Shown: positions 1 through 6,880 of the stretch, piece by piece | Layout: every line of letters starts with the position of its first letter | Numbering within the stretch: the stretch's first letter is position 1 | From: Anaerolineales bacterium | GTDB taxonomy: Bacteria > Chloroflexota > Anaerolineae > Anaerolineales > UBA4823 | DNA: 30,201 nt | Reading direction: 5' to 3' | NCBI GenBank assembly: GCA_016932955.1 | Contig: JAFGBV010000083.1 | Span: 1 to 30,201, forward strand | Made by a program: the position numbers and the translations under genes | The notes under the pieces: model-generated | What the model saw: the letters and a program-made list of their open reading frames with translations, nothing else | What the model was told of the DNA's origin: nothing | The model's database searches: none

Positions 1-103
1 CCTACGAAAGAAGGTGTCTGTCCAGTTAGTGATTTTGGCGCTGAGGCCGCTTTCTTTTTCTGTCTACCCTGAAGGGTTCACTTCAGAAGCCCGCCCCACA
101 TTG

Positions 104-952
104 TCAATGACCATTTGCCAGGCGCAAGACCGCCTGTACTTCGCGCATCTGGCGCTGCGAGATGCCAATTTTCACCAGCGTCTCGCGGTCCTCAGCCATG
201 ATGTGCCTTCCCAATCCTGAAAACCGCCACATCTTCAGGTCTTCTTCCAGTGGCGAGCCAATGCGGTCCTCGCGCACAATCTTGCCATCCTGCATCACCA
301 GCACGCGGCGGGTCTGCTGCGCGACAGCAGGGTCATGGGTGACGATAATAAACGTGACCCCCTGGCTTTGATTCAGATCCTTGAGCAAGCCCATCAGCTC
401 CTGCCCGGCGGTGGTATCCAGGCTACCGGTGGGTTCATCCGCCAGCACCAGCGGAGGGTGATTAGCCAGTGCACGCGCCACAGCAACCCGCTGGCGCTGC
501 CCACCAGATAACTGCCCTGGCAGGTGACCTGCTCGTTCGGCCAGGCCAACCAATTCCAGCAGTTCCCCGGCTCGTTTGTGGCGCTCCCCCGGCGAAGCCT
601 GCCCAATCATGGGAACTTCCACATTCTCTAATGCTGTTAGGGTGGGTAACAGATTGTGCAACTGGAACATAAAGCCCACCTTGCGCGCCCGAAAGGCATC
701 CAGATTGCGAATCGCCGCCAGATCCTGCCCATCCACTAGCACCTGCCCCTCCGTTGGGCGGTCAAGCGCGCCGATCACGTTGAGCAGCGTACTCTTCCCG
801 CTTCCGCTAGGCCCCATCACCGCCACGAACTCTCCCGGTGCAATCTGCAGGTCAATCCCGTCCAATGCCCGGATCGCCTCCGCACCGCTATTGCGCCCTG
901 TCTCGTTATAGATGCGCCGCAGGGCACGTGTCTCAACGATCCATTCGCTCAC
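104..952 (-). CDS. ABC transporter ATP-binding protein (LolD/MacB type)
   Basis: This is the cytosolic ATPase of a MacAB/LolCDE-type exporter, last gene of a four-gene minus-strand operon. Visible motifs, numbered from the GTG start: Walker A GPSGSGKST (47-55), Q-loop glutamine (97), signature LSGGQ (148-152), Walker B ending in LADEP with the catalytic Glu (169-173), and a switch-loop THD. The open frame extends to 991, but I choose the GTG at 952. It lies in a TAGTG overlap with the stop of the adaptor gene, which suggests translational coupling, and the extra 13 residues are a Gly/Cys-rich string foreign to the family. After the ATPase core there are about 50 extra C-terminal residues (ending near LANGH) of unknown role; LolD-like proteins usually stop soon after the H-loop. 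The substrate cannot be read from sequence. The family call is secure. Confidence 0.93.
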   Translation of the reverse strand: MSEWIVETRALRRIYNETGRNSGAEAIRALDGIDLQIAPGEFVAVMGPSGSGKSTLLNVIGALDRPTEGQVLVDGQDLAAIRNLDAFRARKVGFMFQLHNLLPTLTALENVEVPMIGQASPGERHKRAGELLELVGLAERAGHLPGQLSGGQRQRVAVARALANHPPLVLADEPTGSLDTTAGQELMGLLKDLNQSQGVTFIIVTHDPAVAQQTRRVLVMQDGKIVREDRIGSPLEEDLKMWRFSGLGRHIMAEDRETLVKIGISQRQMREVQAVLRLANGH

Positions 953-2127
953 TATTCCACCTCCACATCCACAAAAGCCGTCATTCCCCACAGCAATCCC
1001 TCCGGCATTTCTGCGAATTCAACTACCACCTTGTAGTTTACGCCTGAGCCCTCAGATGCGCGCGGGGCAATATACACCACCTCGCCGCTCACCACCACAT
1101 CCGGCAGGGCATCAAATGTTACGCTGGCAGCATCCCCCAGCGCAAGGCGGGCAGCGTCGATTTCGTTCAGGTCTGTTGTCTCCACAACCAGGGTGGTCAG
1201 ATCGCCCAGGATCAGCACTGCTTCGCCTATATTCACCCATTCCCCCACTCGCACATAGAGCTTGCCCACCGTTCCTGCGAAAGGAGCAACCACCTGCAGA
1301 TCCGCCAGAGCAGCTTCGCTGGCTGCCAGGGAGGCTTGAGCCTGATCAAGGTCAGCTTGCGCCAGCGCCAAATCATCGGCGTCCGGCCCATTTGCCAAAG
1401 CGGCCAGGTTGTTTTGTGCAGATTCCAGGCGCGCCCGGGCTGCTTGCAGGGTTGCTTCGGCAGCTTCTATCTCTAGCTCCATCAAGCGTACTTTGCGCAC
1501 AGCATCATCGTATGCGATCTGGGAATCATCGAGAGCATCCTCGTAGCGCTTGCGCGTCTCATTTTCCTCGTCATAATCCTCATATGGCTCAAAATCTTCT
1601 TTGGCGCTGTCTAATTTATCCTCAGCGTCGATCACCTCATCCCGTGCCCAGTCGAGATCATCCTTCCACTGGGTTTCCTTGTAGTCATCCACCAGGCGTT
1701 CTGCTTCCAATACTTGCTGCTCAGCCTGTACCACATTTTCTCGCGCCTCAGCGGCAGCCAACCCAGCATCCTCGTACAGGTCATCCAGAACCTGCTGCGC
1801 AGCAGTCACCCAATAAGCCGCCGCCGTGCGGTCAGCTTCCAGCCCTTCGGCTCCATCCAACACCAAAAGCACAGCACCCGCTTCAACCACATCCCCTTCA
1901 GCCACATACAGCTCTGCAATATTGCCCGAGGCTGTAGCGCCTAGGGTAGCCCAGGTCTGTGGAATAACAACACCGGTAGCGCTGATCACGGTTTCAGATG
2001 TTTCCTCCCGCTCGATCGCCTCTGGTGTAGGGGATTCCTCAGTCGCCAGCCTGTCACAGCCCGCCAGGACCAATGCGCCAACTACCAGCAAAACCAACAC
2101 TTTTTTTAAGGATTTCTTAGTTTTCAT
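952..2127 (-). CDS. MacA/HlyD-type efflux adaptor lipoprotein
   Basis: This 391-residue adaptor (membrane-fusion family) pairs with the ABC permease upstream and the ATPase downstream. It begins with a lysine-rich signal peptide and a lipobox LVLAGC (Cys24), so it should be anchored to the outer face of the cytoplasmic membrane. A lipoyl-like half with the sequence TASGNIAELYVAEGDVVEAG is followed by a long Ala/Glu/Asp-rich helical hairpin (about residues 100-260), the second lipoyl half (VVAPFAGTVGKLYVRVGEWV) and a beta-barrel/MacA-like end. This order is that of YknX/MacA adaptors. The hairpin is unusually acidic, with runs such as DEENETRKRYEDALDD. The ATG has a good ribosome site (GGAGG, 7 nt upstream). 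It starts 24 bp after the permease stop. In a monoderm cell it would act without a TolC partner. Confidence 0.9.
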   Translation of the reverse strand: MKTKKSLKKVLVLLVVGALVLAGCDRLATEESPTPEAIEREETSETVISATGVVIPQTWATLGATASGNIAELYVAEGDVVEAGAVLLVLDGAEGLEADRTAAAYWVTAAQQVLDDLYEDAGLAAAEARENVVQAEQQVLEAERLVDDYKETQWKDDLDWARDEVIDAEDKLDSAKEDFEPYEDYDEENETRKRYEDALDDSQIAYDDAVRKVRLMELEIEAAEATLQAARARLESAQNNLAALANGPDADDLALAQADLDQAQASLAASEAALADLQVVAPFAGTVGKLYVRVGEWVNIGEAVLILGDLTTLVVETTDLNEIDAARLALGDAASVTFDALPDVVVSGEVVYIAPRASEGSGVNYKVVVEFAEMPEGLLWGMTAFVDVEVE

Positions 2128-2151
2128 CAGTACACCTCCATCATTATCTGA

Positions 2152-4407
2152 TTACTCATAGCGCAGGGCTTCCACCGGCTGCATGCGCGTAGCCCGGTAG
2201 GCCGGGTAAAGCCCACCCAGCACACCCAACAGCAATGCCACCAGCATAGCCCTGGCAAACACATCCCAGTCCCAGGCTGGGGTAATAAAAGCCTCGACAA
2301 CAGGAAACAAGCACATCAAGCCAATCAACCCAAAGGCCACTACGATCCCTGCAATCCCACCCAATAGCCCTAAAATGACAGCCTCGCGCAGGATGAGGTC
2401 CAGCACCTGCCGCCGCCGCCAACCCAACGCTCTCAGCACACCAATCTCGCGCGTGCGCTCCATCACCGACATCAGCATCGTATTGAGCACCCCCACCCCT
2501 CCAATCAGAATCGTAACGAATGAGATCGCATTCAGCATTGCTTCGAATGTCTGAATATCCGGCATCACATCCGCAAAATCACCTGCCAACGCAGCATACA
2601 CCTGGTCGGGGAAACGAGCGTTGATCTGTGCACAGACATCCGCTGCCTGGGATGGATCCACAAGGCGCGCGGCGTACATCGTCACCTTATGTGGCCGCCC
2701 TACCAGTGATTGCGCATCACGCAGCGAGATCACGCCGCCCATCTCCTCCCAGCTAATTCCCGATTCGAAAATGCCCACCACGCGGAAGCGCACGCCGCTG
2801 ACCTCAATCGTATCGCCAACTCCTTTGTTCATCACATCAGCCATCGCCCGCCCCCGCATCACCTGGTGATTATTAGTGAGATACTTTCCTTCGGTAACCA
2901 CAAACCGCTGGATGCCAAACTCAAAAGGTGCATAACCCTGGACAATAAAAAAGCCATTGTATTCTGGGAGCATCACGCCAGTAAAGGTAAGCCCACTCAC
3001 CGCTTCCACCTCTGGCATCGCCGCGATTTGATCGCCAATCCGCTCGTCGATCACACTGAGGGTTGTATCGGCAACATCTGGCTGGCGGATGACGATCTGG
3101 GCATCCCCGCCCACCGCCATCTCGGTGAACTGGTCGGCAAAGCCGCGGATCATACCCTCCAATGCCATAATGGCGCCAACGATGAGCGCAATAGCGCCTA
3201 GTGTGAGCGCCGTGCGGAAGAGGCGCTGCCACAGGCTCTGGGCTGCCATGCCGCCGATAGGCAAGCGGCGAACGTGCTTTCCAGCGCTACCGCCCTCATA
3301 GCGCAGGGCTTCCACCGGCTGCATCTGGGCAGCTCGCAGAGCCGGATAGAGCCCGCCGGTCAGACCAAGGAAGAGCACAATCGTGAAAGCTTCCAGCAGC
3401 AGACTAAAGCTGATATCCTGGGGATTGACGCCGAAGAAGAAGTTAGCCCCAGAGAGCAGGCGCAACACCAGCCAGCCCAGCCCTACGCCTAAAACGCCGC
3501 CTGCCAGGCTGACCAGGATCGACTCTCCCAGGATCAAACCAAGCACACGGCCGCTGCTCCAGCCGAGGGAGCGCAGCACACCGATCTCGCGCGTGCGCTC
3601 GAATACCGACATGAGTTGAGCATTCATCATACCCACCCCACCAATCACGATTGCCAGACCGCCTAAAACCCAGACAAAACCGTGCATGAAATCAGTCATG
3701 CTCTGTTTATCAGCAAACTCATCCGTTCCGCTCAAAGAAAGGTCAGGCCAGCGGTGCTCAACACGCTCAGCCAAGCGCTGGCGCAGGGAAGGATCCTTGA
3801 GCTGGATGTAAAACACACTTACCTGGTGGGCTTTACCAAGCAAATCCTGGGCATCGTCCAACGCAAGCAAGGCGCCGCCATCCTCGAAAGCATCGCCCGT
3901 CTGATAGATGCCCACCACACGGAAGATAGCCCCAGCCACACGCACCGTCTCGCCGACAGATTTGTCCATCGCTTCGGCTGTGGCAGAGCCAAGCATAATC
4001 GGGTTACCGCGCACAGTAGAGCCTGCATGTTCACCTAGGCGGTTTCCCTCAATAACTTGGAAGCGGTCCATGATATATGATTCAACCGGATAGGCAAAAA
4101 CAATGAAGAGCGGATTATTCTCGGCATCCACATAACCCTGCAACATGGGGGTGACCTCGGCAACTTCTGGCATCTGTGCCAGTTCACCACCGATCTCCTC
4201 ATCTACCGCGCTGTAGGCAATATCGAAAGTATCTGGTTGGCTGAGCACCAGGTCAGATTTACTCCCCGCCACAACAGAAGAATAACCTTGTTGAAGGCCA
4301 TTTGCAAGCGCTCCCAGGCCCACGATAGCCGCTACGCCAATGGCTATCCCCAGTACCGTGAGCATGGTGCGCGCCTTGCGGCGCAGCAGGTTACGCAGTA
4401 CCATCAT
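2152..4407 (-). CDS. Double-length FtsX/MacB-type ABC permease
   Basis: This 751-residue permease contains two complete MacB-like halves in one chain. Each half has an N-terminal helix, an extracellular MacB_PCD-like domain, and a three-helix FtsX domain ending in the same motif MQPVEALRYE, once near the middle and once at the very C terminus. The signature (M/L)MSV(F/M)ERTREIGVLR(S/A)LGW appears in both halves. MacB normally works as a dimer of single-domain permeases, so this fusion probably replaces the dimer. The start is ATG-ATG directly after the TetR stop (TAGATGATG), with AAAGGA just upstream; either ATG could be used. It is co-transcribed with the adaptor and ATPase. A 30-bp DNA stretch is identical in both halves (listed separately), pointing to tandem duplication or gene conversion. 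Substrate unknown. Confidence 0.92.
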   Translation of the reverse strand: MMVLRNLLRRKARTMLTVLGIAIGVAAIVGLGALANGLQQGYSSVVAGSKSDLVLSQPDTFDIAYSAVDEEIGGELAQMPEVAEVTPMLQGYVDAENNPLFIVFAYPVESYIMDRFQVIEGNRLGEHAGSTVRGNPIMLGSATAEAMDKSVGETVRVAGAIFRVVGIYQTGDAFEDGGALLALDDAQDLLGKAHQVSVFYIQLKDPSLRQRLAERVEHRWPDLSLSGTDEFADKQSMTDFMHGFVWVLGGLAIVIGGVGMMNAQLMSVFERTREIGVLRSLGWSSGRVLGLILGESILVSLAGGVLGVGLGWLVLRLLSGANFFFGVNPQDISFSLLLEAFTIVLFLGLTGGLYPALRAAQMQPVEALRYEGGSAGKHVRRLPIGGMAAQSLWQRLFRTALTLGAIALIVGAIMALEGMIRGFADQFTEMAVGGDAQIVIRQPDVADTTLSVIDERIGDQIAAMPEVEAVSGLTFTGVMLPEYNGFFIVQGYAPFEFGIQRFVVTEGKYLTNNHQVMRGRAMADVMNKGVGDTIEVSGVRFRVVGIFESGISWEEMGGVISLRDAQSLVGRPHKVTMYAARLVDPSQAADVCAQINARFPDQVYAALAGDFADVMPDIQTFEAMLNAISFVTILIGGVGVLNTMLMSVMERTREIGVLRALGWRRRQVLDLILREAVILGLLGGIAGIVVAFGLIGLMCLFPVVEAFITPAWDWDVFARAMLVALLLGVLGGLYPAYRATRMQPVEALRYE
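2155..2184. repeat. 30-bp direct repeat, copy 1 (in the permease gene)
   Basis: These 30 bases are identical to 3295-3324, exactly 1140 bp (380 codons) away and in the same frame. Both encode the MQPVEALRYE end of an FtsX half. The repeat could permit recombination that removes one half of the fused permease. Confidence 0.9.
3295..3324. repeat. 30-bp direct repeat, copy 2 (in the permease gene)
   Basis: Identical partner of 2155-2184, encoding the same conserved peptide at the end of the first permease half. Identity over all 30 bases, including wobble positions, exceeds what protein conservation alone requires. Confidence 0.9.
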
Positions 4408-5043
4408 CTAATCCTTTGCCTCGCTTGTACGCGGCGCAGCGCCTTCGAAGAGTAGGCTGATCAGCAGCTCAACGATCTCATCCCAGCGCTGGTGAACCAT
4501 CTCATCTTCCATTACATCGAAGAACCAAAGACCAGTGGTCAGTGAAAGCAAGATAATCGCAGCCAATTCAGGATCCAGGGGGCGGATCTGCCCAGAATGA
4601 GCGCGTTCTCGCAAGTGGAAAGCAACCATCGTTAATCCAGGCGCTACCAGTTCATCATAATAACGGCGGCGCAGCACAGGGTCAACCATAATCTCAGAGA
4701 CCAGGGATTTGAGAGCATTCTCATTCTGGTCGACAAACATCTTACGCCAGGAAAGCATAGCGCGTAAGAACCCCGGCGCATCCTGTGGCAAACCCGCCGT
4801 CAATCGCTGCGAGATATGCTGCTGTTCCACCAGGCGGGACATGATGCCCATCAGCAGATCATTTTTATCTTTGAAATAGTTATAAAGCGTGCCCTCAGAC
4901 ACATCTGCGGCTTTAGCAATATCGCGCGTCGTGGCACGGTGAAAGCCTCTCTCTGCAAACAGCCGCTCAGCTGAATCCATGATTTGATCGCGCCTCGCTG
5001 CAATACGTCGCTGACGACGGAATGGGATTTGCTCTTCAGTCAT
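4408..5043 (-). CDS. TetR/AcrR-family transcriptional regulator
   Basis: This 211-residue regulator is the first gene of the efflux operon. Residues 15-62 form the TetR_N helix-turn-helix, with the typical segments ILDSAERLFAERGF-like and the recognition core VSEGTLYNYFKDKNDL. The remainder is a helical ligand-binding/dimer domain without a recognisable subfamily. Its stop is directly followed by the permease ATG, so regulator and pump are made from one transcript. Two dyad sequences overlap and follow the promoter just upstream, the expected layout for autorepression relieved by a pump substrate. A ribosome site (AGGGAT) lies 6 nt before the ATG. The inducer is unknown. An N-terminal basic stretch (FRRQRRIAARR) precedes the HTH, common in this family. 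Confidence 0.93.
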   Translation of the reverse strand: MTEEQIPFRRQRRIAARRDQIMDSAERLFAERGFHRATTRDIAKAADVSEGTLYNYFKDKNDLLMGIMSRLVEQQHISQRLTAGLPQDAPGFLRAMLSWRKMFVDQNENALKSLVSEIMVDPVLRRRYYDELVAPGLTMVAFHLRERAHSGQIRPLDPELAAIILLSLTTGLWFFDVMEDEMVHQRWDEIVELLISLLFEGAAPRTSEAKD

Positions 5044-5062
5044 TTGGATATCCCTAAATTAT

Positions 5063-5100
5063 TGAGTGATTGCTCATTCATATTTTGAGTATACACTCAA
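5063..5100. promoter_or_regulatory. Tandem TetR-type operators
   Basis: Two dyads: TTGAGT-ATAC-ACTCAA at 5085-5100, covering the -10 box, and the related TGAGTGATTGCTCA at 5063-5076, just downstream of the start site. Their centres are 23 bp apart, about two helical turns, so two dimers could bind on the same face. The shared half-site is TGAGT. Confidence 0.75.
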
Positions 5101-5116
5101 TTTATACGATTGTCAA
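5088..5116 (-). promoter_or_regulatory. Promoter of the TetR/efflux operon
   Basis: Read on the minus strand: a perfect -35 TTGACA (5116-5111), a 17-bp spacer and a -10 TATACT (5093-5088). Transcription should start near 5081, giving a leader of about 38 nt before the TetR ATG. Confidence 0.8.
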
Positions 5117-5137
5117 TAGTGAATTGAAGCCGCCTGT

Positions 5138-5430
5138 TTATGCCTCAAGCAACTCAGATTGTCTGGAGAATAAATGCCCCACCGAAAACACAAAATACCC
5201 ACCTGCGCGGGCTCGTTTTGAAACCGGAAGGATCACCACAGCAACGATGGCAACGATCAGCCAGGGGTTCATCGTACTCCCTTCTGCAATTGGCAACCAG
5301 GTATGCCCAATCACCACCGCGGCAGCAGAGCCAGCGCTCCCACGTTGTTCATGAACGCCGAAAGCAAGGCAATGATACTGGTTAGCACCAGCAATTGGGT
5401 GGATGAAATGTCAGAATCCTAGTATGATTG
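5138..5430 (-). pseudogene. Relic of a transporter (SLC13/ArsB-like permease fragment)
   Basis: No intact gene fills 5120-5470. On the minus strand one frame (about 5425 down to 5320) reads QLLVLTSIIALLSAFMNNVG followed by ALAL. This matches the conserved NNVGALAL helix of SLC13/CitM/ArsB-type permeases. The frame is closed by a stop on both sides. A shifted frame continues to the TAA at 5138-5140 with another hydrophobic run, MNPWLIVAIVAVVILPV. No start codon with a ribosome site is present. I read it as the decayed, internally deleted remainder of an ion/organic-acid transporter gene; the second hydrophobic stretch may derive from a different gene. The family assignment of the first stretch is moderately sure, the rest is inference. 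Confidence 0.45.
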
Positions 5431-5470
5431 GCACAGTAAACAATCTATTGGTAACCAAGGAGAAGACGGT

Positions 5471-5878
5471 ATGAAAAAGAACATGACAACCAACTGGATG
5501 GTCGCTGTTTTGGCTGCGGCTTTACTGGTGGCGGCAATAGCCCTGACTGCATGCCAGCCCAGCACGGTTCAGCCAACGCAAGCCCAACCAGAGGCGACGA
5601 CGCCACCAGATCAGACCCAGCCAGAGGCGACCACACCCCCAGAGCAGACCCAGCCAGAGGCGACCACACCCCCGGCAGAAACCACGGCTATCGATGGTGC
5701 TACTTTGCTGGATGAGCGCTGTTCAACCTGCCACGGCGCCAATAAGGTACGGCTAGAGACCAACACCCGCGAGGGCTGGGATGCAATTGTCACCGAGATG
5801 ATTGGGAAAGGCGCAAAGCTGACGGAAGAAGAAAAGGCTGCTTTGGTGGATTACCTGACGCAGAATTATGGCAAGTGA
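5471..5878 (+). CDS. One-haem cytochrome c lipoprotein with repeat stalk
   Basis: This 135-residue protein has a signal peptide with lipobox LTAC (Cys28), a Thr/Pro/Gln-rich stalk, then a small class-I-like cytochrome c domain. The haem site is CSTCH (84-88) and the likely sixth ligand is Met110 in IVTEMIGKG, followed by the usual ending LTEEEKAALVDYLTQNYG. The domain is only about 60 residues, among the shortest of the cytochrome c fold. The stalk contains three 11-residue repeats QPEATTPP(D/E/A)(Q/E)T. It would be tethered outside the membrane as an electron shuttle; the partner is not encoded next to it. The ATG at 5471 has AAGGAG 8 nt upstream. It stands alone: the next gene starts 111 bp downstream with its own -10-like box. 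Family confidence is high, pathway unknown. Confidence 0.88.
   Translation: MKKNMTTNWMVAVLAAALLVAAIALTACQPSTVQPTQAQPEATTPPDQTQPEATTPPEQTQPEATTPPAETTAIDGATLLDERCSTCHGANKVRLETNTREGWDAIVTEMIGKGAKLTEEEKAALVDYLTQNYGK
5585..5683 (+). repeat. Three tandem 33-bp repeats encoding the cytochrome stalk
   Basis: Units at 5585-5617, 5618-5650 and 5651-5683, each coding QPEATTPP followed by DQT, EQT or AET. The second and third share almost all bases. Copy-number change by slippage would lengthen or shorten the stalk in 11-residue steps. Confidence 0.85.
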
Positions 5879-5950
5879 GGAGAGTAAAACGTGTGGTCTC
5901 ACCAAGGAAGGGGTAATAACTGTAAGCAAAAAACTAATATTAGCCAATAC

Positions 5951-5956
5951 TATAAT
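5951..5956 (+). promoter_or_regulatory. -10 box upstream of the TIM-barrel lipoprotein gene
   Basis: A perfect TATAAT lies 34 bp before the ATG at 5990. No convincing -35 hexamer is seen at the right distance, so this is a weak call. Confidence 0.35.
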
Positions 5957-5989
5957 TAGAGTCACTTTCTGTTTCTTGCTGGGGTTATT

Positions 5990-6880
5990 ATGATGACACG
6001 AAACAAGCTTGCAACCTTAATCCTTTTCCTCTTAATAACCTTGTTGCTGACTGGATGTTCTACGATGCAGACTGATACGCCCATCCCAACACCCAAACCC
6101 AGCCTGGGTGCTGGATTCCGCTACTCCACCTATGGACCTGAGAGCAACCCTGGTCCGGATTACTGGGCATCGGTTGGGGAGCGCATGTCGGCCAAATTCC
6201 CCGGCTCACACCCAGAGGCCATATGGATCGTTGGGAATTTTTTCAGCGAAGGCAAAACCTATCTCTCCTTCCATGCTGAGACGGAGGATCCGAATATCCT
6301 TTCCGGTTATGTGGATATGAATGACGCCGCGCTGACTCTGTTCGACCAGGAAGGCATACAGGTGTGGTTGCAGGTTGAACCCGGCAACGCCGACATGCTC
6401 ACATTGATCGAGCTTGTCCTCAACCAATATAAAAGCCACCCCTGCGTAATTGGGTTTGGTGTGGATGTTGAATGGTACCATTCAGAAGGCTCTCCCGAAG
6501 GCACACCAATCAGCGATGTGGAGGCGGAGGCATGGGTGAGCGCCATCCGGGAAATCAACCCCAATTACAGGCTGTTCCTGAAACACTGGGAGATGGAGTA
6601 TATGCCCCCCAATGCACGCGATGGCATCGTTTTCATCGATGACAGCCAGGAGTTTGCCTCCATTGATGAAATGAAGGAGGAATTTGCTGCCTGGGGTGAA
6701 CATTTCGCACCGGCGCCAGTTGGCTTCCAGTATGGCTACCCTTCCGACCAGCCCTGGTGGAGCCAACTCCCAGACCCGCCGGCAGACATTGGGTATGCCA
6801 TCCTGGAAGCTACGCCCAACACAATTTCGTTATTCTGGGTTGATTTCACCGTCTTGCAAATGTTTCCACCAGATCAATGA
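5990..6880 (+). CDS. Lipoprotein with TIM-barrel/glycosidase-like sequence, function unknown
   Basis: This 296-residue protein has a signal peptide with lipobox LTGC (Cys23) and a short Thr/Pro linker, so it is predicted to sit outside the membrane. The body has the rhythm of a beta/alpha barrel: hydrophobic strand followed by acidic or aromatic residues, e.g. IQVWLQVEPG, VIGFGVDVEWYHSEG, YRLFLKHWEMEYMPP, GIVFIDDSQEF, VGFQYGYPSD. Clusters such as DVEW and KHWE could be catalytic acids of a glycoside hydrolase, but I do not recognise a named family. The start is ATG-ATG at 5990/5993, with only a weak GGGG upstream. The stop overlaps the next gene's ATG by 4 bp (ATGA), so the two barrel-like proteins are translationally coupled and probably act on the same substrate. 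Fold assignment is inference. Confidence 0.6.
   Translation: MMTRNKLATLILFLLITLLLTGCSTMQTDTPIPTPKPSLGAGFRYSTYGPESNPGPDYWASVGERMSAKFPGSHPEAIWIVGNFFSEGKTYLSFHAETEDPNILSGYVDMNDAALTLFDQEGIQVWLQVEPGNADMLTLIELVLNQYKSHPCVIGFGVDVEWYHSEGSPEGTPISDVEAEAWVSAIREINPNYRLFLKHWEMEYMPPNARDGIVFIDDSQEFASIDEMKEEFAAWGEHFAPAPVGFQYGYPSDQPWWSQLPDPPADIGYAILEATPNTISLFWVDFTVLQMFPPDQ

Noticed and set aside
69..86. Small hairpin CTGAAG-GGTTCA-CTTCAG after the efflux operon
   Set aside because: Only a 6-bp stem and no T-run on the minus strand; not enough to call a terminator. Nothing else is supported in 1-103.
912..1937. Long plus-strand open frame (341 codons) opposite the adaptor gene
   Set aside because: Its product is a Pro/His/Gln/Arg-rich antisense shadow of the adaptor coding sequence, without a ribosome site or family features.
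2710..3201. Plus-strand 163-codon frame within the permease gene
   Set aside because: Antisense shadow; the opposite strand has a clear FtsX/MacB protein over the same bases.
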